Below are positions 29,180 through 36,495 of a stretch of DNA of 42,284 bases, piece after piece (the stretch's first letter is position 1; the number at the start of each line of letters is the position of its first letter). Position numbers and translations under genes: made by a program. Below the pieces are notes generated by a model, which saw only the letters and a list, made by a program, of their open reading frames with translations, was not told the DNA's origin and ran no database searches. The DNA comes from a virus, in IMG/VR virus record IMGVR_UViG_3300038423_000056, positions 1 to 42,284 of that record, one strand, 5' to 3'.

Positions 29180-30291
29180 AAGAAATCATCATCAATACTC
29201 AAGCCGAAATGGACGCGGTAAAAGCCGATTTTGACGGCATTATAAAGATTATGGGCATCGGCATCCGCGTGAAAATCCGTTATCGGTATTATGTGGAGGC
29301 CTGGGAAAATGCGTCCGTGGAGGCCCGGGAAAATGCGTCCGTGGTGGCCTGGGGAAATGCGTCCGTGGTGGCCCGGGAAAATGCGTCCGTGGTGGCCCGG
29401 GAAAATGCGTCCGTGGAGGCCCGGGAAAATGCGTCCGTGGTGGCCTGGGGAAATGCGTCCGTGGTGGCCCGGGAAAATGCGTCCGTGGAGGCCCGGGAAA
29501 ATGCGTCCGTGGTGGCCTGGGGAAATGCGTCCGTGGTGGCCTGGGAAAATGCGTCCGTGGTGGCCCGGGGAAATGCGTCCGTGGAGGCCCGGGGAAATGC
29601 GTCCGTGGTGGCCCGGGAAAATGCGTCCGTGGTGGCCTGGGAAAATGCGTCCGTGGAGGCCCGGGAAAATGCGTCCGTGGTGGCCTGGGAAAATGCGTCC
29701 GTGGTGGCCCGGGGAAATGCGTCCGTGGAGGCCTGGGAAAATGCGTCCGTGGTGGCCCGGGAAAATGCGTCCGTGGTGGCCTGGGAAAATGCGTCCGTTC
29801 GCTTGTGGGATAAAATAAAAACCCTTTCCTGTTTCGGCTTCTCGGTAGTTATTCAGCCGTTCGACCTCAAATTCAAATTCAAAAAGACAAAAGATGTCCT
29901 TGTCCAGAAATTCAAGCCATTGCCATATCTGGAGCGTGAAGGAATCGAAGTCAAGAAGGGCAGCGTGATCCTGTTCAAAAAAGTGTCCAAGGATTTCAAG
30001 ACACAGGAAGGCACAAAGAACGAAACGCTGTGGGAGATCGGCTCGACGGTCACACACCCGGCGTGGGAGCCGAAAGAGAGCGAATGCGGCAAGGGCAAAT
30101 TCCATGCTGTTTTCCGTCCGTATTTTGGTAGTGAGTTTCGGAATGCCAAGGATGATAGATACGTCGCAATCAAAATTAAGGTTGACGACCTGTACGAATG
30201 GCCGAATCCTAGATACCCGCACAAGATAGCATTCAGGAAAGGTAAAGTTTTGTACGAGTGCGATAAGTTTGGGAAAGAGGTTAAGCCGTAA
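29176..30291 (+). CDS. Repeat protein with 21 NASV octapeptides and a C-terminal globular domain
   Basis: The 371-aa protein (ATG 29176, overlapping the upstream stop; a GTG at 29167 is less likely) has three parts. A 39-residue N-terminus (KEIIINTQAEMDAVKADFDG) leads into residues 40-207, 21 octapeptides of the form [V/E]A[W/R][E/G]NASV. The C-terminal about 160 residues are a separate domain with GSTVTHPAWEPKE...CGKGKFHAVF, a pattern I recall from phage proteins with an uncharacterised C-terminal domain of the same sort. The repeats could fold as a beta-solenoid. No enzymatic residues are evident. A role in shielding or host interaction is only a guess. Confidence 0.7.
   Translation: MKEIIINTQAEMDAVKADFDGIIKIMGIGIRVKIRYRYYVEAWENASVEARENASVVAWGNASVVARENASVVARENASVEARENASVVAWGNASVVARENASVEARENASVVAWGNASVVAWENASVVARGNASVEARGNASVVARENASVVAWENASVEARENASVVAWENASVVARGNASVEAWENASVVARENASVVAWENASVRLWDKIKTLSCFGFSVVIQPFDLKFKFKKTKDVLVQKFKPLPYLEREGIEVKKGSVILFKKVSKDFKTQEGTKNETLWEIGSTVTHPAWEPKESECGKGKFHAVFRPYFGSEFRNAKDDRYVAIKIKVDDLYEWPNPRYPHKIAFRKGKVLYECDKFGKEVKP
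29293..29796 (+). repeat. 21 tandem 24-nt units within the repeat protein
   Basis: There are 21 in-register 24-bp units. Nearly all variation is at three codons: GTG/GAG (V/E), TGG/CGG (W/R) and GAA/GGA (E/G); the rest, including AATGCGTCC, is invariant. Unit order contains larger duplications (the EARE-VAWG-VARE block occurs at units 2-4 and 6-8). Because 24 is a multiple of three, all frames stay open, which creates a false long ORF on the other strand. Confidence 0.9.
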
Positions 30292-30337
30292 GTTTCTACT
30301 TTCAGGGCAACGTGCCAGTGAAGGTGAGGAGGCAAAT

Positions 30338-30679
30338 ATGAAGAAATTAACCTTTAAACAAGCGGAGAAGTTGCACAAGGAACTGTGGGGATGGTTGGCG
30401 AAAACGGGGGATTCTGATAAAGAAGCTTGGCCGGGTTGGGTTTCTTACAATAAGGTTTATGAGAACAATAATAACTGTTTTGCTTGTGCGTTAGTAAATA
30501 GAAGTGGGCGTAATTGCCACGATATGTGTCCGGTGAATTGGACAAAGTGTTATGACTATGGCGATGATTGTCTGCAAGATGATAGCCCATTTATAAAATG
30601 GGACATTGCCAATACCGAAAAGACCCGCAAGAAGTACGCCGCAATCATCAGAGATTTACCGTGGAGGAAGAAGCCATGA
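30338..30679 (+). CDS. Cys-rich early protein, 113 aa
   Basis: ATG 30338 follows GAGGAGG. Residues about 45-79 have CFAC, then C, C and later C..C in NCHDMCPVNWTKCYDYGDDC, likely one or two zinc sites. The ends are Lys-rich. The stop overlaps the next start (ATGA). The function is unknown; such proteins are common early phage products. Confidence 0.6.
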   Translation: MKKLTFKQAEKLHKELWGWLAKTGDSDKEAWPGWVSYNKVYENNNNCFACALVNRSGRNCHDMCPVNWTKCYDYGDDCLQDDSPFIKWDIANTEKTRKKYAAIIRDLPWRKKP

Positions 30680-30870
30680 CCCCATGCGAATACGTACAAT
30701 GCACGTATAGGGAAGAAGATCAAGGTCTATGCTGTTTCGAGGGTAAAGAGGAATCATGCCCACTTTGGAAATCGTTTAGCACCAAAGCCAAGCAGAAGGA
30801 CATTGAGAGCCACCGCATTACAAGAAAGGTTAGGTTGCCAGACATGAGTAAATTTGAAAGGGGGAAGTGA
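30676..30870 (+). CDS. Small Cys-rich protein, 64 aa
   Basis: The start ATG 30676 is coupled to the upstream stop (ATGA), and the stop overlaps the next ATG. It has C4, C9, CC at 19-20 and C29, so it is probably metal binding (TPCEYVQCTYREEDQGLCC). The C-terminal half is basic. The function is unknown. Confidence 0.6.
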   Translation: MTPCEYVQCTYREEDQGLCCFEGKEESCPLWKSFSTKAKQKDIESHRITRKVRLPDMSKFERGK

Positions 30871-31203
30871 TGAAGCGAGTTATCCTACTTATTATTATGG
30901 TTCTCGTAGCATGGGGCTGTCACGCACCGGTTTATTGAATCGCTTATTAAGTCTGGTGCACTTGATACGGAGAAGTTTCATTTTTATACAAAACAAGCAG
31001 AGTACACGTCTGTTACATATTCCGGCCATGAGTATAAGGTAATTTTTATCGAATGTTCGGCAAAGATAATCCCTTGTGACGAAAAACCGGAAGATGTTAA
31101 AAAAGAGGCATCAAAGGTTTTTCTAACAAGCATAAAAAAATATGAACGGCTTTACGAAGATTTAAAAATATTTGGTGTTATCAAAGAAAGGAAAAAACCA
31201 TGA
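30870..31203 (+). pseudogene. Frameshifted lipoprotein gene
   Basis: A start at ATG 30870, right after AAAGGGGGAAG, encodes a lipoprotein leader (RVILLIIMVLVAWGC), but the frame stops at 30938. A second frame, open from 30910 to 31203, has no ATG, GTG or TTG and yet reads as a good protein of about 90 residues (FHFYTKQAEYTSVTYSGHEY and a Lys-rich end). One skipped base near 30930 would fuse them into a lipoprotein of about 109 aa. The 3' stop overlaps the next gene's ATG as in a normal operon. It is a decayed gene, a sequence error or a recoded gene. Confidence 0.55.
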
Positions 31204-31358
31204 AAACAACACGGCTCAACGTCATAGACCTTTTGATTATGCGATATCTATTAAAATTCCCGATAAAGGCGAAGACAATCGTCAAGCGGATATTCGAGGG
31301 TCAACATTTACACGGGAATCCACGGAGGAGGATTAAAAATGATATTAAAGAAAGCTGA
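31200..31358 (+). CDS. 52-aa basic protein
   Basis: The ATG 31200 overlaps the stop of the frameshifted gene, and its 3' end overlaps the RecA-like gene by 20 bp. The product is rich in Lys/Arg (LLIMRYLLKFPIKAKTIVKR). GGAAAG lies at a suitable distance. It may be a small DNA-binding protein; the region also carries the SD of the next gene. Confidence 0.4.
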   Translation: MKTTRLNVIDLLIMRYLLKFPIKAKTIVKRIFEGQHLHGNPRRRIKNDIKES

Positions 31359-32505
31359 GAGTACTATGGCATATTTTAAGGCAGGGATATTGGGGTTTCC
31401 GGGAAGTGGTAAAACCTATACGGCAACGCTTCTTGCAATCGGAATTGGTGAAGCCGTGAAGAATAAGAAGGTAGCCTATTTCGATACAGAAACCGGGAGC
31501 GACTTTCTTTTGCCGATGCTTAGGGGTAAGGGGTTTGAGAGCTTTCAGGTGAAGTCAAGGTCGTTCACGGATTTGCTTGAAACCCTTAAAGACTGTGAGA
31601 AGGAAAACATACCCATCTTGATTATAGACAGCATCACCCACGTATGGCGTGATCTGTGCGATGCCTATGATAAGAAGCTCCAAAGGCGAGGTCGCTTGCA
31701 GTTTCAAGACTGGGCAATTATCAAGGGCGAATGGAAACTCTACACAGACCTTTTTATTAATTCACGGATACACATTATCGCTTGTGGGCGTGCCGGATAC
31801 GAGTATGACTATGACTTTAATGAGGATGGTACAAAGGATTTAATCAAGACCGCTACCCGGATGAAGGTCGAAAGTGAATTTGCTTTTGAACCTTCTCTTG
31901 TGATCGAAATGGAACGCACCAGCGAGGGCAGGGAAGAATTAAAAGAACATCTTGGCAAGACAGATCGCAAAAGCAAAGAAATGAAGCAGACGCACAAACC
32001 CACAGCCGGGAGCAAGTGGATTCACCGGGCGTATGTTCTTAAAGACAGGACAGACACGCTTAATGGTGAGGTTTTTGACTACCCCGTATTTGACAATTTC
32101 TTGCCACACTTTAAGGCTCTCAATATCGGCGGGGAACAGCTCGGCGTGGATACTACCCGCACCTCAGAAGATCGTTTCAATAAAGAGGGTAAGCCACAAT
32201 GGAAAATCATTGAAGAACAGAAACAGATTGTCCTTGAAGAAATCAAAGGCGAGTATGAAAAGAACCTGCCCGGCTCTACGGATAAGGTTAAAAAAGCCCG
32301 CGTGATACTTGCGGAGAAAATGTTTGGCACAACATCATGGACAGCAACAGAGGGCAAATCTTTAGAAGACCTACGGCGAGGATTAAAGCGAATGAGGGTT
32401 ATCTTTACCGTACCAGAGAACACACCCGACAATATTGCATTGGGTAAGATAGCCGAACCACCCGACGAAGACGTGCAAGAGTCGCTGTTAGAGAAGCATA
32501 GTTAG
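31339..32505 (+). CDS. RecA-like P-loop ATPase, possibly a Sak4-type recombinase
   Basis: The 388-aa protein has Walker A GFPGSGKT (19-26), a VAYFDTETGSDF strand (45-56), Walker B ILIIDSITHVW (93-103) and a sensor-like IHIIACGRAG (144-153). This is the core of the phage RecA-like ATPase group that includes Sak4 single-strand annealing partners. Relatives work with SSB, which this phage has. The C-terminal half is Lys/Glu-rich. GGAGGAGG precedes the ATG at 31339; ATG 31366 is an alternative start. Recombination or replication restart is the likely role. Confidence 0.65.
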   Translation: MILKKAESTMAYFKAGILGFPGSGKTYTATLLAIGIGEAVKNKKVAYFDTETGSDFLLPMLRGKGFESFQVKSRSFTDLLETLKDCEKENIPILIIDSITHVWRDLCDAYDKKLQRRGRLQFQDWAIIKGEWKLYTDLFINSRIHIIACGRAGYEYDYDFNEDGTKDLIKTATRMKVESEFAFEPSLVIEMERTSEGREELKEHLGKTDRKSKEMKQTHKPTAGSKWIHRAYVLKDRTDTLNGEVFDYPVFDNFLPHFKALNIGGEQLGVDTTRTSEDRFNKEGKPQWKIIEEQKQIVLEEIKGEYEKNLPGSTDKVKKARVILAEKMFGTTSWTATEGKSLEDLRRGLKRMRVIFTVPENTPDNIALGKIAEPPDEDVQESLLEKHS

Positions 32506-32518
32506 CACAGGAGGCATT

Positions 32519-32932
32519 ATGGACGAGCAAGGAAAAAAGTTACTGACGGTAGATTTGCTGGGGGAGTGCTGGCATGAGTTTATAGACGACCCTCCCAACT
32601 GTTTCAACACCTGTTTAAATCAATGTAGAAAGATGTATGGCTCTGGTGAAATCAGTTATCGCACCTTCGCCACGCCTGACGACATGATGGCGGTCAAGGA
32701 GAAGTTGGTGGAGAAGGGGCTGTTAATTCCGTTTTCAATATGGGCTTGGGAAAACAGAGATCCGCGATTAGTCGTTGACCCCGAATCTAACCGCGTCTTT
32801 TGGGAAGAACCTTACATGATGTGGTTTTGGGAACTCATCAACCCCGCCCGTTTCTGCGACCTCGCCCAGCAGTTCTTGCGGGAACGGAAACTTAAAAGAA
32901 AGTATGTAAAGGACAGCCGACATGACAGATAG
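32519..32932 (+). CDS. Unknown 137-aa early protein
   Basis: The protein is aromatic-rich (several Trp, e.g. FSIWAWENRDPR and EEPYMMWFWELINPARF), has Cys at 17, 28, 32 and 36, and a basic C-terminus. Starts after AGGAGG. It overlaps the following gene by 11 bp. It follows the RecA-like ATPase, so it could be an accessory factor, but no domain is recognised. Confidence 0.6.
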   Translation: MDEQGKKLLTVDLLGECWHEFIDDPPNCFNTCLNQCRKMYGSGEISYRTFATPDDMMAVKEKLVEKGLLIPFSIWAWENRDPRLVVDPESNRVFWEEPYMMWFWELINPARFCDLAQQFLRERKLKRKYVKDSRHDR

Positions 32933-33107
32933 GGAGTTGGTGAAGAAAAGAAAGTGTGCTGGTATCCGTTCATCATGGCCGTGGAAGGGTTATCCTTGCG
33001 GGGCTTTTGGTAAATATCTGTTTAGGGAAAAGTGGTATTGCGGAACACACTTCGCCGTTGCTACAAAAAGGGAGTTGACAGAGCTACAGGAAGGAAAGGA
33101 GAAATAA
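32922..33107 (+). CDS. Small zinc-binding protein, 61 aa
   Basis: The motif KCAG...PCGAFGKY...WYCGTH has C12, C26, C40 and H43, a treble-clef or zinc-ribbon-like arrangement common in small phage proteins. A start after GACAGCCG has a weak SD, but it is overlapped by the preceding gene. The stop shares one base with the next ATG. Confidence 0.6.
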   Translation: MTDRELVKKRKCAGIRSSWPWKGYPCGAFGKYLFREKWYCGTHFAVATKRELTELQEGKEK

Positions 33108-33349
33108 TGAAGGCTAAACAAACACAGAGGGGCTTTATTGTTGTTACACATGATACCTATGCCAATGAGCCTATAGAAGAAAGGTTAATTCAAGAATCAT
33201 CCGCCATAGGAGATTATAAAGACTCTTGGCTTCATCCAGGCAGTAGTGCGTTGTGGATAGGAAAAGACCATCACCTAAATCGTGAGGAGGTTCAAGAATT
33301 GATAGAACGGATGCAATACTGGCTTAATAACAAAAGATTGAAACTGTAA
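33107..33349 (+). CDS. Unknown 80-aa protein
   Basis: ATG 33107 follows AAAGGAG and overlaps the previous TAA. The product has a beta-rich N-terminus (RGFIVVTHDTYANEP) and a C-terminal helix, EEVQELIERMQYWLNNKRL. An acidic IQESSAIGDYKDSW loop joins them. No family was recognised. Confidence 0.6.
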   Translation: MKAKQTQRGFIVVTHDTYANEPIEERLIQESSAIGDYKDSWLHPGSSALWIGKDHHLNREEVQELIERMQYWLNNKRLKL

Positions 33350-33392
33350 CTTTGCCCAGTTGGGAAAGGAGGAGGCGGAGGGGAGTATTAGG

Positions 33393-33602
33393 ATGAAAGT
33401 TGACGTTAAAATATTCTTGAAAGATAAGAGGTTCTTCGTGTATGAGGGTGCTGAAGGTTGTGGCTACGATGGGCCTCTTATTTGGGTAAAGGATAGTGAT
33501 GGGGTGAATCACTGCTACCCATTAGTTGATGTAGAAAAATATGAATGGAGGGAGGTTATAACTGCTTATGAAAATCCAACAAAATCAAAAGAAATCGGTT
33601 AA
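33393..33602 (+). CDS. Unknown 69-aa protein
   Basis: The start is taken at ATG 33393 (purine-rich GGAGGGGAG upstream). The product is beta-rich, KVDVKIFLKDKRFFVYEGAE, with WVKDSDGVNHCYPLVDV in the middle, like a small beta-barrel. The stop lies in the 5' arm of an inverted repeat that precedes the next promoter. The function is unknown. Confidence 0.55.
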   Translation: MKVDVKIFLKDKRFFVYEGAEGCGYDGPLIWVKDSDGVNHCYPLVDVEKYEWREVITAYENPTKSKEIG

Positions 33603-33637
33603 AATCACTTGCTTTTTAACCAGAAATAGTGTATACT
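33597..33637 (+). promoter_or_regulatory. Inverted repeat overlapping a possible internal early promoter
   Basis: GGTTAAAA (33597-33604) and TTTTAACC (33614-33621) form a perfect 8-bp inverted repeat with a 9-base loop. A promoter-like TTGCTT (33609-33614), 17-bp spacer and TATACT (33632-33637) overlap it. The hairpin could end the upstream transcript or be an operator on the promoter. The start site would be only about seven bases before the next ATG. Confidence 0.4.
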
Positions 33638-33650
33638 TAAGGAGTGAAAT

Positions 33651-33818
33651 ATGAAAGTCATCAACGTAACGAAAGAGTATTTCCAGACAGAGGACGAGGA
33701 GGTTTATTTCTTCGAGCCTTTGGAAAAAGAAATATCCGTTGAGGATATGCAGAAGATTATGGATGCAAACGAGAAATTAGTTAAAGAGGTAAAACATGAG
33801 TGTTATAGTAGCAATTAG
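33651..33818 (+). CDS. 55-aa acidic protein, intact paralogue of 22145-22275
   Basis: ATG 33651 follows AAGGAG. The acidic, aromatic N-terminal half (FQTEDEEVYFFEPLEKE) leads into a helix SVEDMQKIMDANEKLVKEVK that is nearly repeated in the broken gene next to SSB. The 3' end overlaps the PAPS-reductase-like gene by 23 bp. A protein-protein interaction helix is a reasonable guess. The function is unknown. Confidence 0.6.
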   Translation: MKVINVTKEYFQTEDEEVYFFEPLEKEISVEDMQKIMDANEKLVKEVKHECYSSN

Positions 33819-34569
33819 TGGCGGAAAGGCTTCGGCTTGGTGCGCAGACTGGGCATTGAAGCAGTATCCAAAAGGAGAGGTCATTTTGTATTTCAATGAT
33901 ACAAAATGGGAACATGCAGACCTATGTCGTTTCCTTGATGACCTTTCAAAACACTTTAATCACCCCATCACTTTCGATTCGGATGGAAGAAGTCCAGAGG
34001 CATTGTTTCAGGACAACAATGCCTTGGCAAATAATCGTATGCCTTTTTGCTCTCGCATCTTAAAAGCAGAACGACTGCAAAAGTTCTACAAAGATGGAGA
34101 TACGCTTGTATTTGGTATCGGTGCTGATGAGCCATATAGAGCAAACAGAATTGTCGGAGTTTATCAAACTGTTGCCGTAAAAACTGGAAAATACCCTAAG
34201 TTGAATTTTCCTCTCATCGAGGAGAACACAACAAAACAGCAGATTGACGACTTCTTAAAAGCAGCAAACATTCAAGAACCACTCCTCTACAGATTGGGAT
34301 TTCTACATAATAACTGTTCTGGGGGGTGTGTTCGTGCAGGGAAAAAACAGTGGAAACTACTTTTTGAGAAACTTCCAGAAGTCTATGCGGAACGAGAACG
34401 AGTAGAGAGGGAAATGAGAGAATATCTTGGTAAAGATATTTCATTCTTCAAAGATGAAACTCTTGAGGCGTTTCGTGGGCGGATAGAACGAGGGGAGTTG
34501 TCATCATATTATGACACGGATGATGAAAAAGAAACAGAGTGTATTGGCATTTGTTCGAGTATCGCATGA
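33796..34569 (+). CDS. PAPS-reductase/PP-loop ATPase-like protein
   Basis: A 257-aa adenine-nucleotide alpha-hydrolase-like enzyme. The N-terminal VAISGGKASAW has the SGGKxS PP-loop (8-13) that binds ATP, and the following YFNDTKWEH strand matches the family. Cys residues lie in PFCSRILKAERL and NNCSGGCVRAGKKQWK. Such phage proteins are annotated as phosphoadenosine phosphosulfate reductase-like and may act in sulfur transfer, nucleic-acid modification or sulfate metabolism. No partner genes (for example DndB/D/E) are present. The gene overlaps both neighbours. Confidence 0.75.
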   Translation: MSVIVAISGGKASAWCADWALKQYPKGEVILYFNDTKWEHADLCRFLDDLSKHFNHPITFDSDGRSPEALFQDNNALANNRMPFCSRILKAERLQKFYKDGDTLVFGIGADEPYRANRIVGVYQTVAVKTGKYPKLNFPLIEENTTKQQIDDFLKAANIQEPLLYRLGFLHNNCSGGCVRAGKKQWKLLFEKLPEVYAERERVEREMREYLGKDISFFKDETLEAFRGRIERGELSSYYDTDDEKETECIGICSSIA

Positions 34570-34643
34570 AAATCTATAAAATCACAGAAGCAAGCGATTA
34601 TCTTATGGAATTTGAAAAGGAGGTTAAAGATGTATCGGCCTGA
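34566..34643 (+). CDS. 25-aa leader-like peptide
   Basis: The ATG at 34566 overlaps the stop of the PAPS-like gene (ATGA). The peptide is acidic and helical (KIYKITEASDYLMEFEKEV). It contains the SD of the next gene (AAAAGGAGG), so its translation may couple expression of the Gly-rich membrane protein. It could also be a chance frame. Confidence 0.3.
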   Translation: MKIYKITEASDYLMEFEKEVKDVSA

Positions 34644-34953
34644 TGCTGTACGTCCAAAATTTCCATTCAGATATGTTCTGATTATTCTTGTGTGCCTGAT
34701 AAGTTTGGGTCTATTGTGGTACGATCAGAATGAGTTTGATAAGGCCATGTTAATGCCGATGAAACGGACGGCTTATTCCAAAACGAGCTATTCAAGTGGA
34801 TGGTATGTTACTGCAACAGGCGGGGGCGGTGGAGGCGGCGGAGGGTATACTGTTACGGGAGGCGGTGGAGCAAGCTATCATTCAAGGGGCTATAACGAAA
34901 ATAATTGTTATGTTACATTTGTCGGTAAAATGGCAACTACCGTATGTAACTAA
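34630..34953 (+). CDS. Membrane-anchored Gly-rich protein, 107 aa
   Basis: ATG 34630 has AAAAGGAGG upstream. A basic N-terminus precedes one transmembrane helix (YVLIILVCLISLGLLWY, about 18-34), then a region with a run of nine Gly and a second Gly/Ser/Tyr run, and two Cys near the end. It is the last gene of the rightward operon and abuts the endolysin stop. A single-pass protein with an outward Gly-rich tail is predicted. The function is unknown. Confidence 0.6.
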   Translation: MYRPDAVRPKFPFRYVLIILVCLISLGLLWYDQNEFDKAMLMPMKRTAYSKTSYSSGWYVTATGGGGGGGGGYTVTGGGGASYHSRGYNENNCYVTFVGKMATTVCN

Positions 34954-35427
34954 TCACGCAAAAAAACTGTGATGCCCTATCTTCTTGACTACCTTCAGCC
35001 CATGATCTAACCACTTTTGCATTGTAGGATACGCCGTTGAGGGATTCAAATATTGACAACATTTCACGGCGTGAAGGTCAGGGTCACGCGGTATCGTTCC
35101 GTTATTCAATCCCTTCGCTATATCAAAGCACTCCTGCAAAGGCACATTCTTGGCGATCTCAACATCGAAATCATCAGCCAATGCTACGCACTTTTCATAG
35201 TATGCCTGACCCGCTTCCGGCATAGTCCATGAAAATTGCCATGGCTTCAAGATAACTTCCTGTATGGTCTTTCCTTCCCAATCGTGCCTATCCACACGTT
35301 CAAGAATAACCGTTCCCACGGCTACCCTGCCTTCGTATGGCTCACCCGCCGCTTCACAGTAGATGCACAAGCCCATTAGCTGATTATCCTGCAAGGCTTG
35401 AAATATAGGTATGTCAGCGTATTTCAT
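34954..35427 (-). CDS. SleB-type cell-wall hydrolase (endolysin)
   Basis: The 157-aa enzyme belongs to the SleB/CwlJ Hydrolase_2 family, which cleaves peptidoglycan. The catalytic Glu is E25 in CIYCEAAGEP, followed by EGRVAVGTVILERV, the family hallmark, and later PWQFSW and a YLNPSTAYPT stretch. There is no signal peptide, so a holin would release it. It is the last gene of the leftward lysis cassette and overlaps the next upstream gene by 4 bp. Confidence 0.85.
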   Translation of the reverse strand: MKYADIPIFQALQDNQLMGLCIYCEAAGEPYEGRVAVGTVILERVDRHDWEGKTIQEVILKPWQFSWTMPEAGQAYYEKCVALADDFDVEIAKNVPLQECFDIAKGLNNGTIPRDPDLHAVKCCQYLNPSTAYPTMQKWLDHGLKVVKKIGHHSFFA

Positions 35428-35696
35428 TTCTTAGCCCCCTTATTCATGTGCCATACAAGGGCTTGAACGTCTTTTCGCATTTCACCGATATTGGTCTTTA
35501 TGTCGGCTACATCGGCACGATAGGTTTCTTTGTCAACCTTCTTTTCCTCAAGCCCCTGTAACTGGCTGGCATGGCTGTTTATGGTCGAGGTCATATTTGC
35601 CAGACCCGCCCCCACAAGGAGCATGATTATACCGAGAAATGTAGCGGCTAACCATGCCCACGTCGGATATTTCGCCCCGTTAGTTTCGTTTGCCAT
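35424..35696 (-). CDS. Membrane protein with coiled coil, holin/spanin-type accessory
   Basis: The 90-aa protein has one N-terminal transmembrane helix (about 12-33: WAWLAATFLGIIMLLVGAGL) and a long coiled coil (34-84, LQGLEEKKVDKETYRADV). This topology resembles inner-membrane lysis accessory proteins such as XhlA or i-spanin. It sits between the putative holin and the endolysin. Confidence 0.55.
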   Translation of the reverse strand: MANETNGAKYPTWAWLAATFLGIIMLLVGAGLANMTSTINSHASQLQGLEEKKVDKETYRADVADIKTNIGEMRKDVQALVWHMNKGAKK

Positions 35697-35711
35697 TTCA
35701 TAGAATCCTCT

Positions 35712-35894
35712 TTACGCTGGCGGTGTAGGTGGTGATCCTGTCATACTTCTGCCCGTGGCTATTCCAAATAGACCCGACACAACGGCGGTTACGATGTTCT
35801 CTGACGATTCACCGTAAATGCTCATTGCGACAAGGGCTATTATCCAGACTGCAAGTATGACCATAAACTTGTCATTACAAAGAATGTCTTTCAT
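35712..35894 (-). CDS. Putative holin, 60 aa
   Basis: Two hydrophobic segments (FMVILAVWIIALVAMSIYG and NIVTAVVSGLFGIATG) separated by a short acidic turn, and a Pro-rich tail, fit a small two-span holin. It lies in the lysis cassette two genes before the endolysin. No direct evidence of pore formation. Confidence 0.55.
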   Translation of the reverse strand: MKDILCNDKFMVILAVWIIALVAMSIYGESSENIVTAVVSGLFGIATGRSMTGSPPTPPA

Positions 35895-35901
35895 ATTAAC
35901 C

Positions 35902-36273
35902 TCACTTTGCCGGAACTGCCGTTAAACCCTGCACGAACCCATCAACCACGTCTTTAATAATCGCATTGTCAAGAAGTGCGGGTGTCTTCGCCGTGGGGTC
36001 AAATTTGATTGTTGCCAGTACGCCCTGCACAGCCGCAAGCACTATCGGATCGCCCCCCGCCATGTGTGCAAGAAGCTCCTGTACGCCGAGTGCAAACACA
36101 GCATTTACCGCTTGCTGTGAAGTCCCGCTGTCAACCGATGCCATGATGCCCTGTGCGGCGGGTAGGACAACCGCCATCATTGACGGATTCTTTACCGCAA
36201 ACTCTGACCCTGCCACTATTGCCGCTGTTTTTGTTGCCGTGTCTAAAACGCTTGAACAAAAAATTTTACTCAT
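35902..36273 (-). CDS. Ala/Val-rich protein of the lysis cassette, 123 aa
   Basis: A strongly Ala/Val/Gly-rich, mostly helical protein with hydrophobic stretches (AVVLPAAQGIMASV and IVLAAVQGVLATI) but no clear single transmembrane helix. It lies between the lipoprotein and the putative holin. The role is unknown; an antiholin or membrane-associated function is possible. Confidence 0.5.
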   Translation of the reverse strand: MSKIFCSSVLDTATKTAAIVAGSEFAVKNPSMMAVVLPAAQGIMASVDSGTSQQAVNAVFALGVQELLAHMAGGDPIVLAAVQGVLATIKFDPTAKTPALLDNAIIKDVVDGFVQGLTAVPAK

Positions 36274-36285
36274 TACCTTCTCCTT

Positions 36286-36495
36286 TCATCGTTTGATTAA
36301 TTCATAACCTTCCACATAAACGCTACCTTGAAATCCCTGTACTTCATATAGCGGAGGACAGATGCCTTTCACGTCTGTAACCATTGTAGGCATCCCCCGA
36401 TAATAAACCATGTCCCCACTATGGAATTGCTGTGGGGGGCAGAAAACGCTACAACCCACAAGTAGAAACACCGCCAATAAGAGTAACTTCTTCAT
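36286..36495 (-). CDS. Small lipoprotein, 69 aa
   Basis: ATG 36495 is preferred, because from here the product opens with a lipoprotein signal MKKLLLLAVFLLVGC; the lipobox LVGC gives lipidation at C15. The mature part has CPP and an SH3-like segment (FHSGDMVYYRGMPTMVTDVKG). AGGAT precedes the start. It could be an outer-membrane lysis or exclusion factor. It is not a clear o-spanin. Confidence 0.65.
   Translation of the reverse strand: MKKLLLLAVFLLVGCSVFCPPQQFHSGDMVYYRGMPTMVTDVKGICPPLYEVQGFQGSVYVEGYELIKR

Noticed and set aside
29140-30378. A 412-codon open frame on the minus strand across the repeat array
   Set aside because: It is a by-product of 24-nt units, which keep all frames open. 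It has no SD, its translation is monotonous HHGRIFPG-type repeats, and the plus-strand frame continues into a complex globular domain with normal codon use.
34951-34979. Bidirectional terminator at the convergent stops
   Set aside because: Only ATCAC/GTGAT pairs, five bases around an A-rich loop; too weak to call.
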